Assembly: GCA_963816725.1 (NCBI GenBank)
Contig: CAWFMC010000021.1
Location: 62,001 to 126,000, forward strand
Origin: CAVSUB01 sp963816725
GTDB taxonomy: Bacteria; Acidobacteriota; Vicinamibacteria; Vicinamibacterales; 2-12-FULL-66-21
Length of the DNA stretch: 64,000 nt
Direction of reading: 5' to 3'
Shown: positions 34,105-44,828 of the stretch, piece by piece
Layout: the number at the start of each line of letters is the position of its first letter
How positions within the stretch are numbered: position 1 is the first letter of the stretch
The notes under the pieces: generated by a model
Databases searched by the model: none
What the model saw: only the letters and a program-made list of their open reading frames with translations
What the model was told of the DNA's origin: nothing
Program-made: the position numbers and the translations under genes

Positions 34105-34893
34105 ATGCTCGAGCGCGCCGGTCGGCTGATTGTCACGCTGCTCGCCGCGGCAGGCGACGTCTCGGTTTTCGGGTTCAGAGCGCTCCGGGAGCTGTTCGCG
34201 CCTCCCTATGAGTTCCGCGAGACCATCCGGCAGCTGTTCGAGCTGGGGCTGCGTTCCGCGCCCCTGATCGCCGTTTCCGGGATGGCGGTCGGCGTCGTGC
34301 TGTCGATGCACACGCGGGCCTCGCTCGAGCGGTTCGGGGCGGAGTCGATGATTCCGGCCGGACTCGCCATCGCCCTGGTGCGGGAGACCGGGCCGCTGAC
34401 ATGCGGGCTGCTGCTCTCAGGCAGGATCGGCGCCGGCATCGGCGCCGAGCTCGGCGCCATGCGGGTCACCGAACAGATCGACGCCCTGGAGGCCTCGGCG
34501 GTCGACGCCTTCCGGTACCTGGTCGTGACCCGCGTCGCGGCCTGCATCATCGCCCTCCCGATCCTGACGACGGTGATGAACTTCGCCGGGATGATCGGCG
34601 GCTTCCTCGCCGAGACCAGCGCCACCGGCATGCCCCTGCCGCTCTACTTCAACCGCGCGTTCTCTATCGTCGACCTGACCGATTACGTCCCGGCCACGGT
34701 GAAGACGATGGTCTTCGGGTTCATCATCGCGACGATCTCCTCGTATCTCGGCTTCACCACCGAGTCGGGGACCGAAGGCGTCGGCCGCGCGTCGACGCGG
34801 GCGGTCGTGTTCTCGTCGATCGGCATCATCGTCGCCAACGTGGTGCTGGTGCGGCTGATCTTCTTCATCTTCCCGAAAGCGGCGGGAGGTTGA
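34105..34893 (+). CDS. mlaE: MlaE-type phospholipid transporter permease
   Basis: A 262-residue membrane protein of the MlaE/YrbE family: an amphipathic interfacial start (VFGFRALRELFAPPYEFRE) and five or so helices, with the conserved segment ALVRETGPLTCGLLLSGRIGAG split as GPLTCGLLLSGRIGAGIGAE and MRVTEQIDALEAS. It forms the inner-membrane channel of the Mla lipid transport complex with MlaF and the MCE protein. Its stop overlaps the mlaF start (TGATG). The gene directly follows the sigma-54 regulator. Confidence 0.93.
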   Translation: MLERAGRLIVTLLAAAGDVSVFGFRALRELFAPPYEFRETIRQLFELGLRSAPLIAVSGMAVGVVLSMHTRASLERFGAESMIPAGLAIALVRETGPLTCGLLLSGRIGAGIGAELGAMRVTEQIDALEASAVDAFRYLVVTRVAACIIALPILTTVMNFAGMIGGFLAETSATGMPLPLYFNRAFSIVDLTDYVPATVKTMVFGFIIATISSYLGFTTESGTEGVGRASTRAVVFSSIGIIVANVVLVRLIFFIFPKAAGG

Positions 34894-35681
34894 TGTCGCA
34901 GACGATGTCAGCACCGGAAACGCCGCAGGCGGGGCCGGGTGGTGAGCCGGCAGTGCGCCTCGATCACGTCACGAAAGCGTTCGGCACGCGCACGGTGCTC
35001 GACGATGTGTCGCTGGACGTTGCGCCGGGCCTGGGCTTCGTGATCCTCGGGCGGAGCGGAACGGGGAAGAGCGTGCTGCTGCGGCACATCATCGGCCTGG
35101 TCCATCCGGACAAGGGACGGGTGTTCGTCGGCGGGGCGGAGGTCAGTGCGCTCGCCGGACCGGAGCTCTCCAAGGTCCGGCAGTCGATCGGATTCCTGTT
35201 CCAGAACGCGGCGCTGTTCGACTCGATCTCGGTTGGCGAGAACGTCGCGTTCCCGATGCGGCGTCACACCAAGATGGGCGACGCCGAGATCCGCGAGCGG
35301 GCGCAGCAGAAGCTGGCCTCGGTCGGCCTCGAGCGCGAGTACACGAAGATGCCGGCCGCGCTGTCGGGCGGCATGCGCAAGCGCGCGGGGCTGGCCCGGG
35401 CGATGGCGCTCGATCCGGCGGTGCTGCTGGTCGACGAGCCCAGCGCCGGCCTGGATCCGATTACCTCCGACGAGATCGACACCCTGCTGTTCGAGCTGAA
35501 GGAGCAGGGGTCGACCACGATCATCATGGTCACCCACAACATCCCGAGCGCGCGGCGGCTCGGCGACGAGTTGGTGATGCTGCACGAAGGGCGAATCCTG
35601 GCGCGCGGGACCGCCGCGGAGCTCGACCGCAGCGACAACGAGATGGTTCACGCGTTCATGCAGTCGCAGCACTCGGGTTGA
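34893..35681 (+). CDS. mlaF: MlaF-type phospholipid ABC transporter ATPase
   Basis: A 262-residue ATPase with Walker A LGRSGTGKSVLLRH, Q-loop FLFQNAALFDSISVGENV (typical of MlaF), signature LSGGMRKRAGLARA, Walker B VLLVDEPSAGLDP and His switch VTHNIPSA. The ATG overlaps the mlaE stop and follows GGAGG. It powers lipid movement between inner and outer membrane by the Mla complex. The MCE subunit begins 1 base after its stop. Confidence 0.95.
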   Translation: MSQTMSAPETPQAGPGGEPAVRLDHVTKAFGTRTVLDDVSLDVAPGLGFVILGRSGTGKSVLLRHIIGLVHPDKGRVFVGGAEVSALAGPELSKVRQSIGFLFQNAALFDSISVGENVAFPMRRHTKMGDAEIRERAQQKLASVGLEREYTKMPAALSGGMRKRAGLARAMALDPAVLLVDEPSAGLDPITSDEIDTLLFELKEQGSTTIIMVTHNIPSARRLGDELVMLHEGRILARGTAAELDRSDNEMVHAFMQSQHSG

Positions 35682-35682
35682 T

Positions 35683-37032
35683 ATGCCAAACATCCGCCTG
35701 GCCGCGGTCGGTGCGTTCGTGATCGGCGGCGTGCTCCTTTTCAGCGTCGGCCTGTTCCTGATCGGCAGCCGGCGCATGCTGTTCAGCGACACCTTTCAGG
35801 TGAACGCCGAGTTCGCGCAGATCGCCGCGCTCGACAACGGCGCCAAGGTCCGCGTGTCGGGCATGGATGCCGGCGAAGTGCAGGCCATCCTGGTCCCGCC
35901 GGGTCCGGCCGGCCGCTTCCGCGTCCAGATGCGCGTGCGCAGCGATTTGCACCCGTTGATCCGCCTCGACTCGGTCGCGTCGATCCAGAACGACGGACTC
36001 GTGGGCAACAAATTCGTGCAGATCGATTCGGGCACCGAAGCGTCTCCGGCCGTGCCCGACAAGGGCACGATCCAGAGCCGCGAGCCCTTCGACATCGCCG
36101 AGCTCATGACGAAGATGAGCAACACGATCGACACCGTCACCGACGTCATCGTCGACCTCAAGGGTGAGGTGGACACGGTGCTGACGACCATCTCGGATAC
36201 CGCCGGGACCGCCCAGGGACTATTGAACGACGTCGGCGTGGAGGCGAAAGAGATCCTCGCCTCGAGCGACAAGGTGAGTCGCGATATCCAGACGATCGTG
36301 TCCGGACTGAAGGAAGGACGCGGCTCGGTCGGCAAGCTGCTGACCGACGACTCGCTCTACCAGACCGCAAAGAAGCTGGCGTCCGAGGCTGAACAAACCA
36401 TGGCGAACGTGCGCGAGGCGAGCGCGCAGGCGAAGAGTGCGCTGGCCAACCTGCAAGGGGACGAGGGGCCCGTCAAGGGCGTGACGGCCAATCTGCAGCA
36501 GACGCTGACCTCGGCCCGCGACGTCATGGCCGACATGGCCGAGACGACGGAGGCGCTGAAGCACAACTTCCTGGTGCGCGGGTTCTTCAATCAGCGCGGT
36601 TACTTCGATCTCGCCGACATCAGCGTCGAGGATTACCGCAAGGGCGTGCTGGAGAACAAGGAGCGCCGGGGTCTCCGGCTCTGGATCAAAGCCGAGCTGC
36701 TGTTCGAGCGGGATGAGAAGGGCGCAGAGCGGCTGAGTCAGGGAGGACGCGATCGTCTCGATTCTGCCATGTCACAGTTCGTGAAGTACCCACAGACGAG
36801 TCCCTTTGTCGTGGAAGGCTACGCACAGGCGCCGACGGCCGATAGGCGGTTCCTGCTCAGCCGCTCGCGCGCGGGCCTCGTGCGCGACTACATCATCGGC
36901 CGTTATGGCGTCGATCCCAACGTGATTGTGGCGATGCCGATGGGCGCCAAGGCCACAGACAGCCCGTCCGGCAATTCGTGGGACGGCATCGGACTCGCGC
37001 TCTTCGTGCCGACCGCATCGTTGCAGCCCTGA
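35683..37032 (+). CDS. mlaD: MlaD-type MCE protein with long coiled coil and C-terminal OmpA-like domain
   Basis: 449 residues. An N-terminal membrane anchor (about 5-27) precedes one MCE domain (about 38-120, VSGMDAGEVQAILVPPG...DGLVGNKFVQI). A long helical region (about 135-290) has the repeated VSxGLKEGRGSVGKLLTD and SLY pattern of long MCE proteins. The C-terminal ~110 residues (RDRLDSAMSQF...FVVEGYAQAP...SRSRAGLVRDYI) read as an OmpA-like fold. The SRSRAxxV helix is present, but the Asp/Arg peptidoglycan diaminopimelate-binding pair is not obvious. It is likely a lipid-carrying bridge tethered near the cell wall or outer membrane. Confidence 0.85.
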   Translation: MPNIRLAAVGAFVIGGVLLFSVGLFLIGSRRMLFSDTFQVNAEFAQIAALDNGAKVRVSGMDAGEVQAILVPPGPAGRFRVQMRVRSDLHPLIRLDSVASIQNDGLVGNKFVQIDSGTEASPAVPDKGTIQSREPFDIAELMTKMSNTIDTVTDVIVDLKGEVDTVLTTISDTAGTAQGLLNDVGVEAKEILASSDKVSRDIQTIVSGLKEGRGSVGKLLTDDSLYQTAKKLASEAEQTMANVREASAQAKSALANLQGDEGPVKGVTANLQQTLTSARDVMADMAETTEALKHNFLVRGFFNQRGYFDLADISVEDYRKGVLENKERRGLRLWIKAELLFERDEKGAERLSQGGRDRLDSAMSQFVKYPQTSPFVVEGYAQAPTADRRFLLSRSRAGLVRDYIIGRYGVDPNVIVAMPMGAKATDSPSGNSWDGIGLALFVPTASLQP

Positions 37033-37100
37033 CCGCCGGGCTGGTACGCCGTTTGAAACAGATCTCGAAAGCAGACCGGGTGAGAACGAAGGAGGCCAAC

Positions 37101-37355
37101 GTGGACGAGCGATCGCGTGTGCTGACGGCGACTGTGATAGGCGCCGTTGCGGGTGGCGTATGGGGATGGCTGTACCTGACCGAGCAGGGCCGCCGCATTC
37201 GTGATCAGATCGAGCCGAGGCTGGATGACTTCATCGGCGAGATTTCGCGCGTCCGCGGCACGGTCGAAAAGGCCCGTGCGGCCGCGGATGAAGGCTGGCG
37301 GTCGCTGAGCGACATGGCCGGCGGCACTACACAAGGCGGCCGATGGTCGGCCTAG
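37101..37355 (+). CDS. YtxH-like small membrane protein
   Basis: About 84 residues starting at GTG 37101, 6 bases after AAGGAG. One membrane helix (about 8-27, LTATVIGAVAGGVWGWLYL) is followed by a charged amphipathic helix with TEQGRRIRDQIEPRLDDF, matching the gas-vesicle/YtxH type (membrane helix, then coiled coil). It follows the Mla genes and precedes two related small envelope proteins. Confidence 0.75.
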   Translation: MDERSRVLTATVIGAVAGGVWGWLYLTEQGRRIRDQIEPRLDDFIGEISRVRGTVEKARAAADEGWRSLSDMAGGTTQGGRWSA

Positions 37356-37365
37356 GAGAGTCACA

Positions 37366-37803
37366 ATGCCGACGGTCGATTTGAGCACCACCAATCTGCT
37401 GCTTGGGATCATGGCAGCGGTCAGCGTCCTGCAGGGACTCCTCCTGATTGGCGCGGGTGTGGCGGGTTTCCTCGTCTACAAGCGCGTCACCCAGCTGATC
37501 GCGGACCTCGAGGCGCGGCAGGTGGCACCCATCCGGGAGAAGGTGGAAGCGATCCTCGGTGATGTGAAGACGGTCACGGCGCGCGTGAGCGAGCAGACCG
37601 AGCGCGTCGATCACGCGATCTCCGGGACCATGGACCGGGTGGATGAGACCGCGGAGCGCGTTCGGCACTCGGTGAGGGACAAAGTGAGTCAGGCCACCGG
37701 CGTGGTGCGGGGCGTTCGCGCCGTCGTCGCGTCGGTGCTGACCAATCTCAGCCCTGGCGGCAACGGAGCCCGATCCTCCGCCGACGCCGCCAGCCGGCTG
37801 TAG
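37366..37803 (+). CDS. DUF948-like membrane coiled-coil protein
   Basis: 145 residues: one N-terminal membrane helix (about 10-35, LLLGIMAAVSVLQGLLLIGAGVAG-type segment) followed by a long amphipathic helix (IREKVEAILGDVKTVTARVS...VDETAERVRHSVRDK) and an Ala/Val helix near the end. Architecture matches DUF948/YtxG proteins, commonly found beside YtxH. It starts 10 bases after the upstream YtxH-like gene. Function in the family is unclear but linked to envelope or general stress. Confidence 0.75.
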   Translation: MPTVDLSTTNLLLGIMAAVSVLQGLLLIGAGVAGFLVYKRVTQLIADLEARQVAPIREKVEAILGDVKTVTARVSEQTERVDHAISGTMDRVDETAERVRHSVRDKVSQATGVVRGVRAVVASVLTNLSPGGNGARSSADAASRL

Positions 37804-37868
37804 CAGACGGTGCGGCCCGCACGACGCGGGTCCGCCGCGGAAACTGACGAAACATAGCAGGAGGGTAC

Positions 37869-38249
37869 ATGGCGTACGAATACGATCGACTCGAACGGGA
37901 AGATGGCGGCGGCTCGTTTCTGATGGGCCTGTTGGCCGGTACAGTGCTTGGCGCGGGGCTCGGCATGCTGTTCGCGCCGAAGGCCGGCGCGGAACTGCGC
38001 AACCAGCTCAACGAGCAGGCGGGTAAGTTGCGCTCGACCGCGAACGACACCTTGAACCAGGTGAAGTCGACGGCCGGCGATACCTACTCCCAGGCGACCG
38101 ACAAGGTCAGCCAGATCGTCGACAAAGGCAAGGAAGCCTACGACCGCGCCCGGAGCAACGTCAGCAACATCAACACCGGGACCCCGGCGACCGGCACCAC
38201 CGGATCGACCGGCTTCTCGTCTCAGAACCAGACGAACCGGACCACCTAG
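37869..38249 (+). CDS. YtxH-domain protein
   Basis: 126 residues; ATG after AGGAGGG. The Gly-rich membrane segment LMGLLAGTVLGAGLGMLFAP and the KAGAELRNQL helix are the YtxH signature (GLLFAPKSGxExR). The C-terminal half is a hydrophilic helix (DTYSQATDKVSQIVDKGKEA) and a Thr/Gly/Ser tail. It belongs to the YtxH/DUF948 pair above and probably interacts with the membrane coiled coils encoded next to it. Confidence 0.85.
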   Translation: MAYEYDRLEREDGGGSFLMGLLAGTVLGAGLGMLFAPKAGAELRNQLNEQAGKLRSTANDTLNQVKSTAGDTYSQATDKVSQIVDKGKEAYDRARSNVSNINTGTPATGTTGSTGFSSQNQTNRTT

Positions 38250-38326
38250 CGCGCGCGGGACGGGTGCTTCGGCACCTGTCCCGGCCTGCGTGGCCGGGCT
38301 CCGGCCCGCGACGGGTCGCGGTGATC

Positions 38327-38539
38327 ATGTCCTCGATGACCAACGAACGCGCGGAACAGGCGGCCAACATCGTGCTCGCGGCAGCTGCGATCGGCGTGGC
38401 CGTGGTGGTGATGCGCACGCCTGCCCTCCGACGCGTCGCGTGGCGTCTGGCGGTTACCGCGCTGACCGGCTCACTACCTGCCTGGGTCGCCAAAGAGGTG
38501 CGTCACGCCTGGAGCGAGAGCGGCAGCGCCCAGCTATGA
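38327..38539 (+). CDS. small membrane protein
   Basis: About 70 residues from the ATG at 38327: a polar N-terminus (MSSMTNERAEQ), one hydrophobic helix (NIVLAAAAIGVAVVVMRT) and a second amphipathic helix (VAWRLAVTALTGSLPAWVAKE). An upstream in-frame ATG (38264) would add a Pro/Arg-rich stretch without a binding site. It ends 7 bases before the YihY gene, so the two are probably cotranscribed. No family is recognised. Confidence 0.6.
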   Translation: MSSMTNERAEQAANIVLAAAAIGVAVVVMRTPALRRVAWRLAVTALTGSLPAWVAKEVRHAWSESGSAQL

Positions 38540-38546
38540 TCGGACC

Positions 38547-39482
38547 GTGACGGCCACGGTCCCGGAGACGCGGACGCGCCCGCGTTGGTGGCGGCGTGCA
38601 GTTCGACGCCTCGGAGCCGACCTTCGCCTGACCGGCCGTTCCATGTGGCGCGGGGTGACCGGCATCTACAACGGCAATCACCTCACCTTCGCCTCATCGA
38701 TCGCCTACTACTCGCTGCTCTCCCTCTTCCCGTTCTTTCTGCTGGTGTTCTCGATCATCGGCAGCATCACCAGCAGCGACGCGGATCGCACGGCGGTCCT
38801 CAACTTCGTGCTGCGCTACTTCCCGCGCCAGTTCCCCTTCGTCACCACCCAACTCGACGCCTTGAAGGAAGCGCCGATACGGCTCGGCGTCGCCGGCAGC
38901 GTGCTGATGGTGTGGGCGGCGATGGGGGTCTTCGGCGCGGTGACGTCCGCGGTGAACAATGCCTGGGGCGTCGAGAAGATGCCCAGCTACTTCCGCCACA
39001 AGCTGATCTCGTTCATCATGCTGGTCGCGTCAGCGGTCCTGCTCCTCGGTGGGCTCCTGCTCGTCACGGCCATCAACGTGGTGGAAGCGAGCTGGTTCGC
39101 CACCGTGCTCGAACGCATCCCGGCGCTCCTGGCGCTCCAATCGCTGGCGATCAAGTGGGCCACAACCGCGACCTTCATCTTCGTTGTCGGCCTGGTGTTC
39201 TATTTCGTCCCGAACGCCAAGGTGCGCTTCCGGGACGTATGGGTCGGCGCCGTGGTGACGGGCCTGCTCTGGCGGGGTGCACTGGCGGGGTTCTCGATCT
39301 ACGTGAGGGATCTGTCACGCTTCAGCGTGCACGGATCGATTGCCGCCGTGGTCGTCTTCCTGGTGTGGGTCTACACCTCCGCGATCATCCTGCTCTACGG
39401 CGTCGAGGTGACCGCGGCCTACGCGCGCCTGCGGCGGCATCGCCCCGACGCGATCCCCGCCGCCCCGACGCCGCGAACCTAG
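38547..39482 (+). CDS. YihY/BrkB family inner-membrane protein
   Basis: A 311-residue membrane protein with about six helices and the family's recognisable parts: NGNHLTFASSIAYYSLLSLFP near the N-terminus (about 50-70), FGAVTSAVNNAWGVE, VPNAKVRFRDVWVGAVVTGLLWRGALAGF-region and the C-terminal YGVEVTAAYARL. Historically annotated as ribonuclease BN or virulence factor BrkB. The actual function is unsettled, probably transport. GTG start at 38547. It ends the plus-strand envelope run begun at the sigma-54 regulator. Confidence 0.88.
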   Translation: MTATVPETRTRPRWWRRAVRRLGADLRLTGRSMWRGVTGIYNGNHLTFASSIAYYSLLSLFPFFLLVFSIIGSITSSDADRTAVLNFVLRYFPRQFPFVTTQLDALKEAPIRLGVAGSVLMVWAAMGVFGAVTSAVNNAWGVEKMPSYFRHKLISFIMLVASAVLLLGGLLLVTAINVVEASWFATVLERIPALLALQSLAIKWATTATFIFVVGLVFYFVPNAKVRFRDVWVGAVVTGLLWRGALAGFSIYVRDLSRFSVHGSIAAVVVFLVWVYTSAIILLYGVEVTAAYARLRRHRPDAIPAAPTPRT

Positions 39483-39690
39483 GGGAACCGTGAGGTTCTA
39501 AGGGGTGCAACGGGGTTCTGGGGTGCTCAAGGTGCTCGTTCTACCGCGTTCTGCGGTTCTGCGAAGTTCTGCGCCGCCGTCGCGGCATTCGAGGTGAACC
39601 TGCAGAACCCGAGAACCCGTAGAACCCGAGAACCCGTAGAACAAGAACCTTGAGCACCCCCAGAACCTGTTGAACCCCGTAGAACCCTAT
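39483..39690. repeat. long imperfect palindrome of GGTTCT/AGAACC words
   Basis: The left arm (about 39491-39570) repeats GGTTCT, GGGGTTCTGG, GGTGCTCAAGG and CGTTCTAC. The right arm (about 39600-39688) is its complement, with AGAACCCGAGAACCCGTAG repeated and then CCTTGAGCACCCCCAGAAC. Arms of ~85 bases can pair with few interruptions. It fills the convergent gap between YihY and the ABC-2 permease and could serve as a bidirectional terminator or a mobile palindromic element. Confidence 0.8.
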
Positions 39691-41370
39691 TCAACTCACC
39701 ACCAGCGCAAGATTCTCGCGGCGCCGCGCCAAGAGCGCACGCAGCGGCCGCGCGGCCAGCCGGTTCACCGCGAACGCCACGATCATCCAGACGAGCAGGA
39801 GCACCGGCGCCAGCGCGGGCCGTCCGAGCAGGGATGTCGCGCCGAGCGCAAGCCCGATCGGCGGAACCGCGCTGATCGCCGTGACCGCCAGGCCGCCGAG
39901 GTTCGCCAGGCCATGCGCGTTGCTGCGGTTGCCGATGCTGTTCAAGTCCACGACCTTCGGGAACAGGCTGGCCAGCGCCGCGGCCGCAGGCGCGACCAGC
40001 AGCCACACGCAGATCATGCCCAGCGGAATGCTGATCCACAGCGCCGGATGCCCGCCCGGGTAAAGCAGCATCGCCCCCGACATCGCCAGGAACGCCGGAA
40101 TCGCCGAGAGCAGCGCGTTGCCGACCGCCTTGCCGGTCAGGATGTCGTCTTCCGAGAGCGGTGACAGGAACGCCAGCGTGAGCCCCGCGCCATCGATTGC
40201 GAACTGGTTGGTGACGAGCGGCAGCGCCGTCATGATGCTGCCGACCGCGCCGAGGAGCGCGAACCCGAGACCGCTCGACGGCAGGGGGAAGTGGCCGCTC
40301 CCACGGGACGCGATTACGCCGAGGGCGACGCACAGCATGAGCGGGGACAGCAGCGTCGATCGGCCCCGCGGCGTCCGCATCGTCAGACGGATCTGCGCCG
40401 TGGCCACGGCGCTCGCGCCGGGCGAGAGCAGCGGCAGGCGCCACCCAGCGTTCGCCTGACGGCCCCCCGATCGCCGCCGCGCGACGGAACCCGGGAAGGC
40501 CAGGATCCGGATGAACGCGAGGAACGCCAGGCCGTGCAGGAGTCCGGCGGTCGCGATGAGCGCCACCAAGGCTGATGCGCTCGCGCCCATGCGGCCTTCG
40601 ACCCCCGCCTGGGTCGCGGCGACCAGGCGTTCCGATGGCGACACCGCGAACACCTGGCGCGATACACGGCTCGGCAGGGTGGGCGCGGTCACCGGCGCCG
40701 GCGGCTGTACGGGATGTTGACGGCGCGACGGACGGTCGAACGAGCTGGTCACCATGCCGACGAGAGGCAGCAGCAGGATGAGGGCGAGCGTGATCAGCTC
40801 GCCCCGCCGGCGATCGCGCAGCACGATCTGCACGAGGCTGGCGGTCAGCGTCGAGAGCCCGAGCATGATGACGATGAAGGTGAGGCTGGCGATGAATGCG
40901 ATCGCTGCCGCCGCGGCCTGGCCCCCGAGCCCAAGGCCGATCGGCAGGCAGATCGCGATCGGAATGAGCACCAGCGTCCAGGGCTCGGCCAGCGCGCCGG
41001 CAGCCTGGGCGAGATACAAGGTCGGACGCGGAATCGGCAGCAGCAACAGGCGGACCGCGTTGGGACGGTCCATGCCCGGCACCACGATGGGCCCGACAAT
41101 CGACAGCGCGGTCGCGGCGATCGTCAGGTAGCGCAGGAACTGGAAGGTCAGCGCACCGCCCGGCGTGGTCGCCAGGGCATAGCCGGCGTACCCGCTCAGC
41201 AGCGACATGCCGATGAGCGATGGCACCAGCAGCAGCGCGGCGATGATCGGCCCGAGCTGATCGACAGCCAGGGACAGGCGCTCCAGCGTGTCGCGGGCGC
41301 CAGTTCGTTCCAGCGAGTTGAGGAGGACGCGCCAGCGCATCCATGCGAACGCGCGCAGGATCCGGATCAC
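39691..41370 (-). CDS. ABC-2-type exporter permease
   Basis: A 559-residue, very hydrophobic protein with about 12-14 helices (for example IIAALLLVPSLIGMSLLSGY; FVPLVGM-type segments; ALWISIPLGMICVWLLVAP). The GTG at 41370 is 1 base after the ATPase stop; a longer frame upstream is read-through of that gene. Large two-half permeases like this form drug, lipid or polysaccharide exporters with a partner ATPase, here the gene immediately upstream. The substrate is unknown. Confidence 0.8.
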   Translation of the reverse strand: MIRILRAFAWMRWRVLLNSLERTGARDTLERLSLAVDQLGPIIAALLLVPSLIGMSLLSGYAGYALATTPGGALTFQFLRYLTIAATALSIVGPIVVPGMDRPNAVRLLLLPIPRPTLYLAQAAGALAEPWTLVLIPIAICLPIGLGLGGQAAAAAIAFIASLTFIVIMLGLSTLTASLVQIVLRDRRRGELITLALILLLPLVGMVTSSFDRPSRRQHPVQPPAPVTAPTLPSRVSRQVFAVSPSERLVAATQAGVEGRMGASASALVALIATAGLLHGLAFLAFIRILAFPGSVARRRSGGRQANAGWRLPLLSPGASAVATAQIRLTMRTPRGRSTLLSPLMLCVALGVIASRGSGHFPLPSSGLGFALLGAVGSIMTALPLVTNQFAIDGAGLTLAFLSPLSEDDILTGKAVGNALLSAIPAFLAMSGAMLLYPGGHPALWISIPLGMICVWLLVAPAAAALASLFPKVVDLNSIGNRSNAHGLANLGGLAVTAISAVPPIGLALGATSLLGRPALAPVLLLVWMIVAFAVNRLAARPLRALLARRRENLALVVS

Positions 41371-41371
41371 G

Positions 41372-42130
41372 TCAGATCCAATCGAGCGCGGCCGGGACCG
41401 CGGCGCCGCCGCCGACCAGGTCGATGAACAGCTCTTCGAGCGAGCGGCCGGTCCCGCCCGAGCGGAGCTCGTCAATCGTTCCTTGCGCGACCATACGCCC
41501 CTTGGCGATCACGCCGATGTGCGTGGACAGCCGCTCGACGATCTCCAGGATGTGCGAGGTCAGAAAGATGGTGCCGCCCCGCGCCACGAACGCGTGGAGC
41601 AGATCCTTGATCTGCCGGGAGGCGACGGCGTCGATCCCTTCGAACGGCTCGTCGAGGAAGAGCAGCCGGGGCGCGGGCAGGAGGGCCGCCGCCAGCGACA
41701 GCTTCTTCCGCATGCCGTGCGAGAAGTCGACCACCAAGGTGTTGCCTGCGTCGTGCAACTCCATCAGCCCAAGCAGATCCCCGGCGCGGCTGCGCGACGT
41801 CGCGGCATCGAGGCCGTGCACCCGGGCCACGAAGTCGAGCGTCTCCGCGGCGGTGAGCCGGTCGAAGAGCGCGAGATCCTCCGGCACGACCCCGATGCGG
41901 CGCTTGACGCCCACGGCATCCGCCAGCGGATCCACCCCGAGAATCCGCATCGATCCGCCGGATGGCCGCAGCAGCCCTGTCAGGCACTTGATCGTCGTGC
42001 TCTTGCCGGCCCCGTTCGGTCCGAGAAAACCGTAGAAGCTGCCGGCCGGCACCGCAAGGTCGATGGCGTCGACCGCACGGAAGTCGCCGAACGTCCGGGT
42101 CAGCCCGCGTGTCTCGACAGCTAGGTCCAC
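41372..42130 (-). CDS. ABC transporter ATP-binding protein (exporter type)
   Basis: A 252-residue ATPase: Walker A GPNGAGKSTTIK, Q-loop VVPEDLALFDRLT, signature FSHGMRKKLSLAAA, Walker B LLFLDEPFEGIDA, His switch TSHILE. The 'GPNGAGKST' loop and the FEGIDA ending are typical of ABC-2 export ATPases (CcmA class). It is cotranscribed with the ABC-2 permease. It is divergent from the DUF255 gene. Confidence 0.93.
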   Translation of the reverse strand: MDLAVETRGLTRTFGDFRAVDAIDLAVPAGSFYGFLGPNGAGKSTTIKCLTGLLRPSGGSMRILGVDPLADAVGVKRRIGVVPEDLALFDRLTAAETLDFVARVHGLDAATSRSRAGDLLGLMELHDAGNTLVVDFSHGMRKKLSLAAALLPAPRLLFLDEPFEGIDAVASRQIKDLLHAFVARGGTIFLTSHILEIVERLSTHIGVIAKGRMVAQGTIDELRSGGTGRSLEELFIDLVGGGAAVPAALDWI

Positions 42131-42216
42131 GGCGCGATTCTATCAACCTCTTCCAACCAGCGTGAGTTCGCGCCGCCAGCGGGCGGCCGGTCCGAATCAG
42201 ACGTACGATTGATCCG

Positions 42217-44359
<2,143 letters not shown>

Positions 44360-44377
44360 GCAGGTATACTGGCGGTC

Positions 44378-44731
44378 GTGACGACGTTTGATGTGGAAAT
44401 CGTGCTGCGCGAGCGCAACTACGCCGTCACCGAGCGCCTCGATGCCGCCGGGACGCCGTCATCGTGGACGGAAGGGGACGTCGCCGAAGTGCTCCGGTCG
44501 ATTCTCTCGGCCATCGATCGCACCATGAACCCTGACGCTACCGATCGCGTCGTCGCACTGCGCGGCTTCAGCTGGATCGTCGAACCGACGCCGGAAGGCG
44601 TCGTGATCGCGATTGAGATCCCGAGCGGCGCTGCGGTCGCAGGACCGTTCCAGGTCGAGCAGCGTGCGCTCGACTCCATGATCACCCGCGTGCTCGCCGC
44701 CAACGCGCCGGTCCGTCCCACGATCCACTGA
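44378..44731 (+). CDS. hypothetical protein
   Basis: 117 residues from a GTG 18 bases after the DUF255 gene. Alternating beta and helix (FDVEIVLRERNYAVTERL; SWIVEPTPEGVVIAIEIPSG) suggests a small alpha/beta domain; there is no signal or membrane segment. Probably cotranscribed with the DUF255 gene. No family is recognised. Confidence 0.6.
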   Translation: MTTFDVEIVLRERNYAVTERLDAAGTPSSWTEGDVAEVLRSILSAIDRTMNPDATDRVVALRGFSWIVEPTPEGVVIAIEIPSGAAVAGPFQVEQRALDSMITRVLAANAPVRPTIH

Positions 44732-44828
44732 GCCAGCCGCGATCCGCGCGGCGTTGCTTCCCGCCTGTCTCGAGTCCCGGTACGGCGCTATCCAATTCGG
44801 CGCGCTTGAGACTAAGCTGGCCGGCATC

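Noticed and set aside
39590..39690. possible CRISPR or rRNA-like repeat
   Set aside because: Very short words (AGAACCCG) in direct tandem with a complementary arm; palindrome rather than repeat-spacer.
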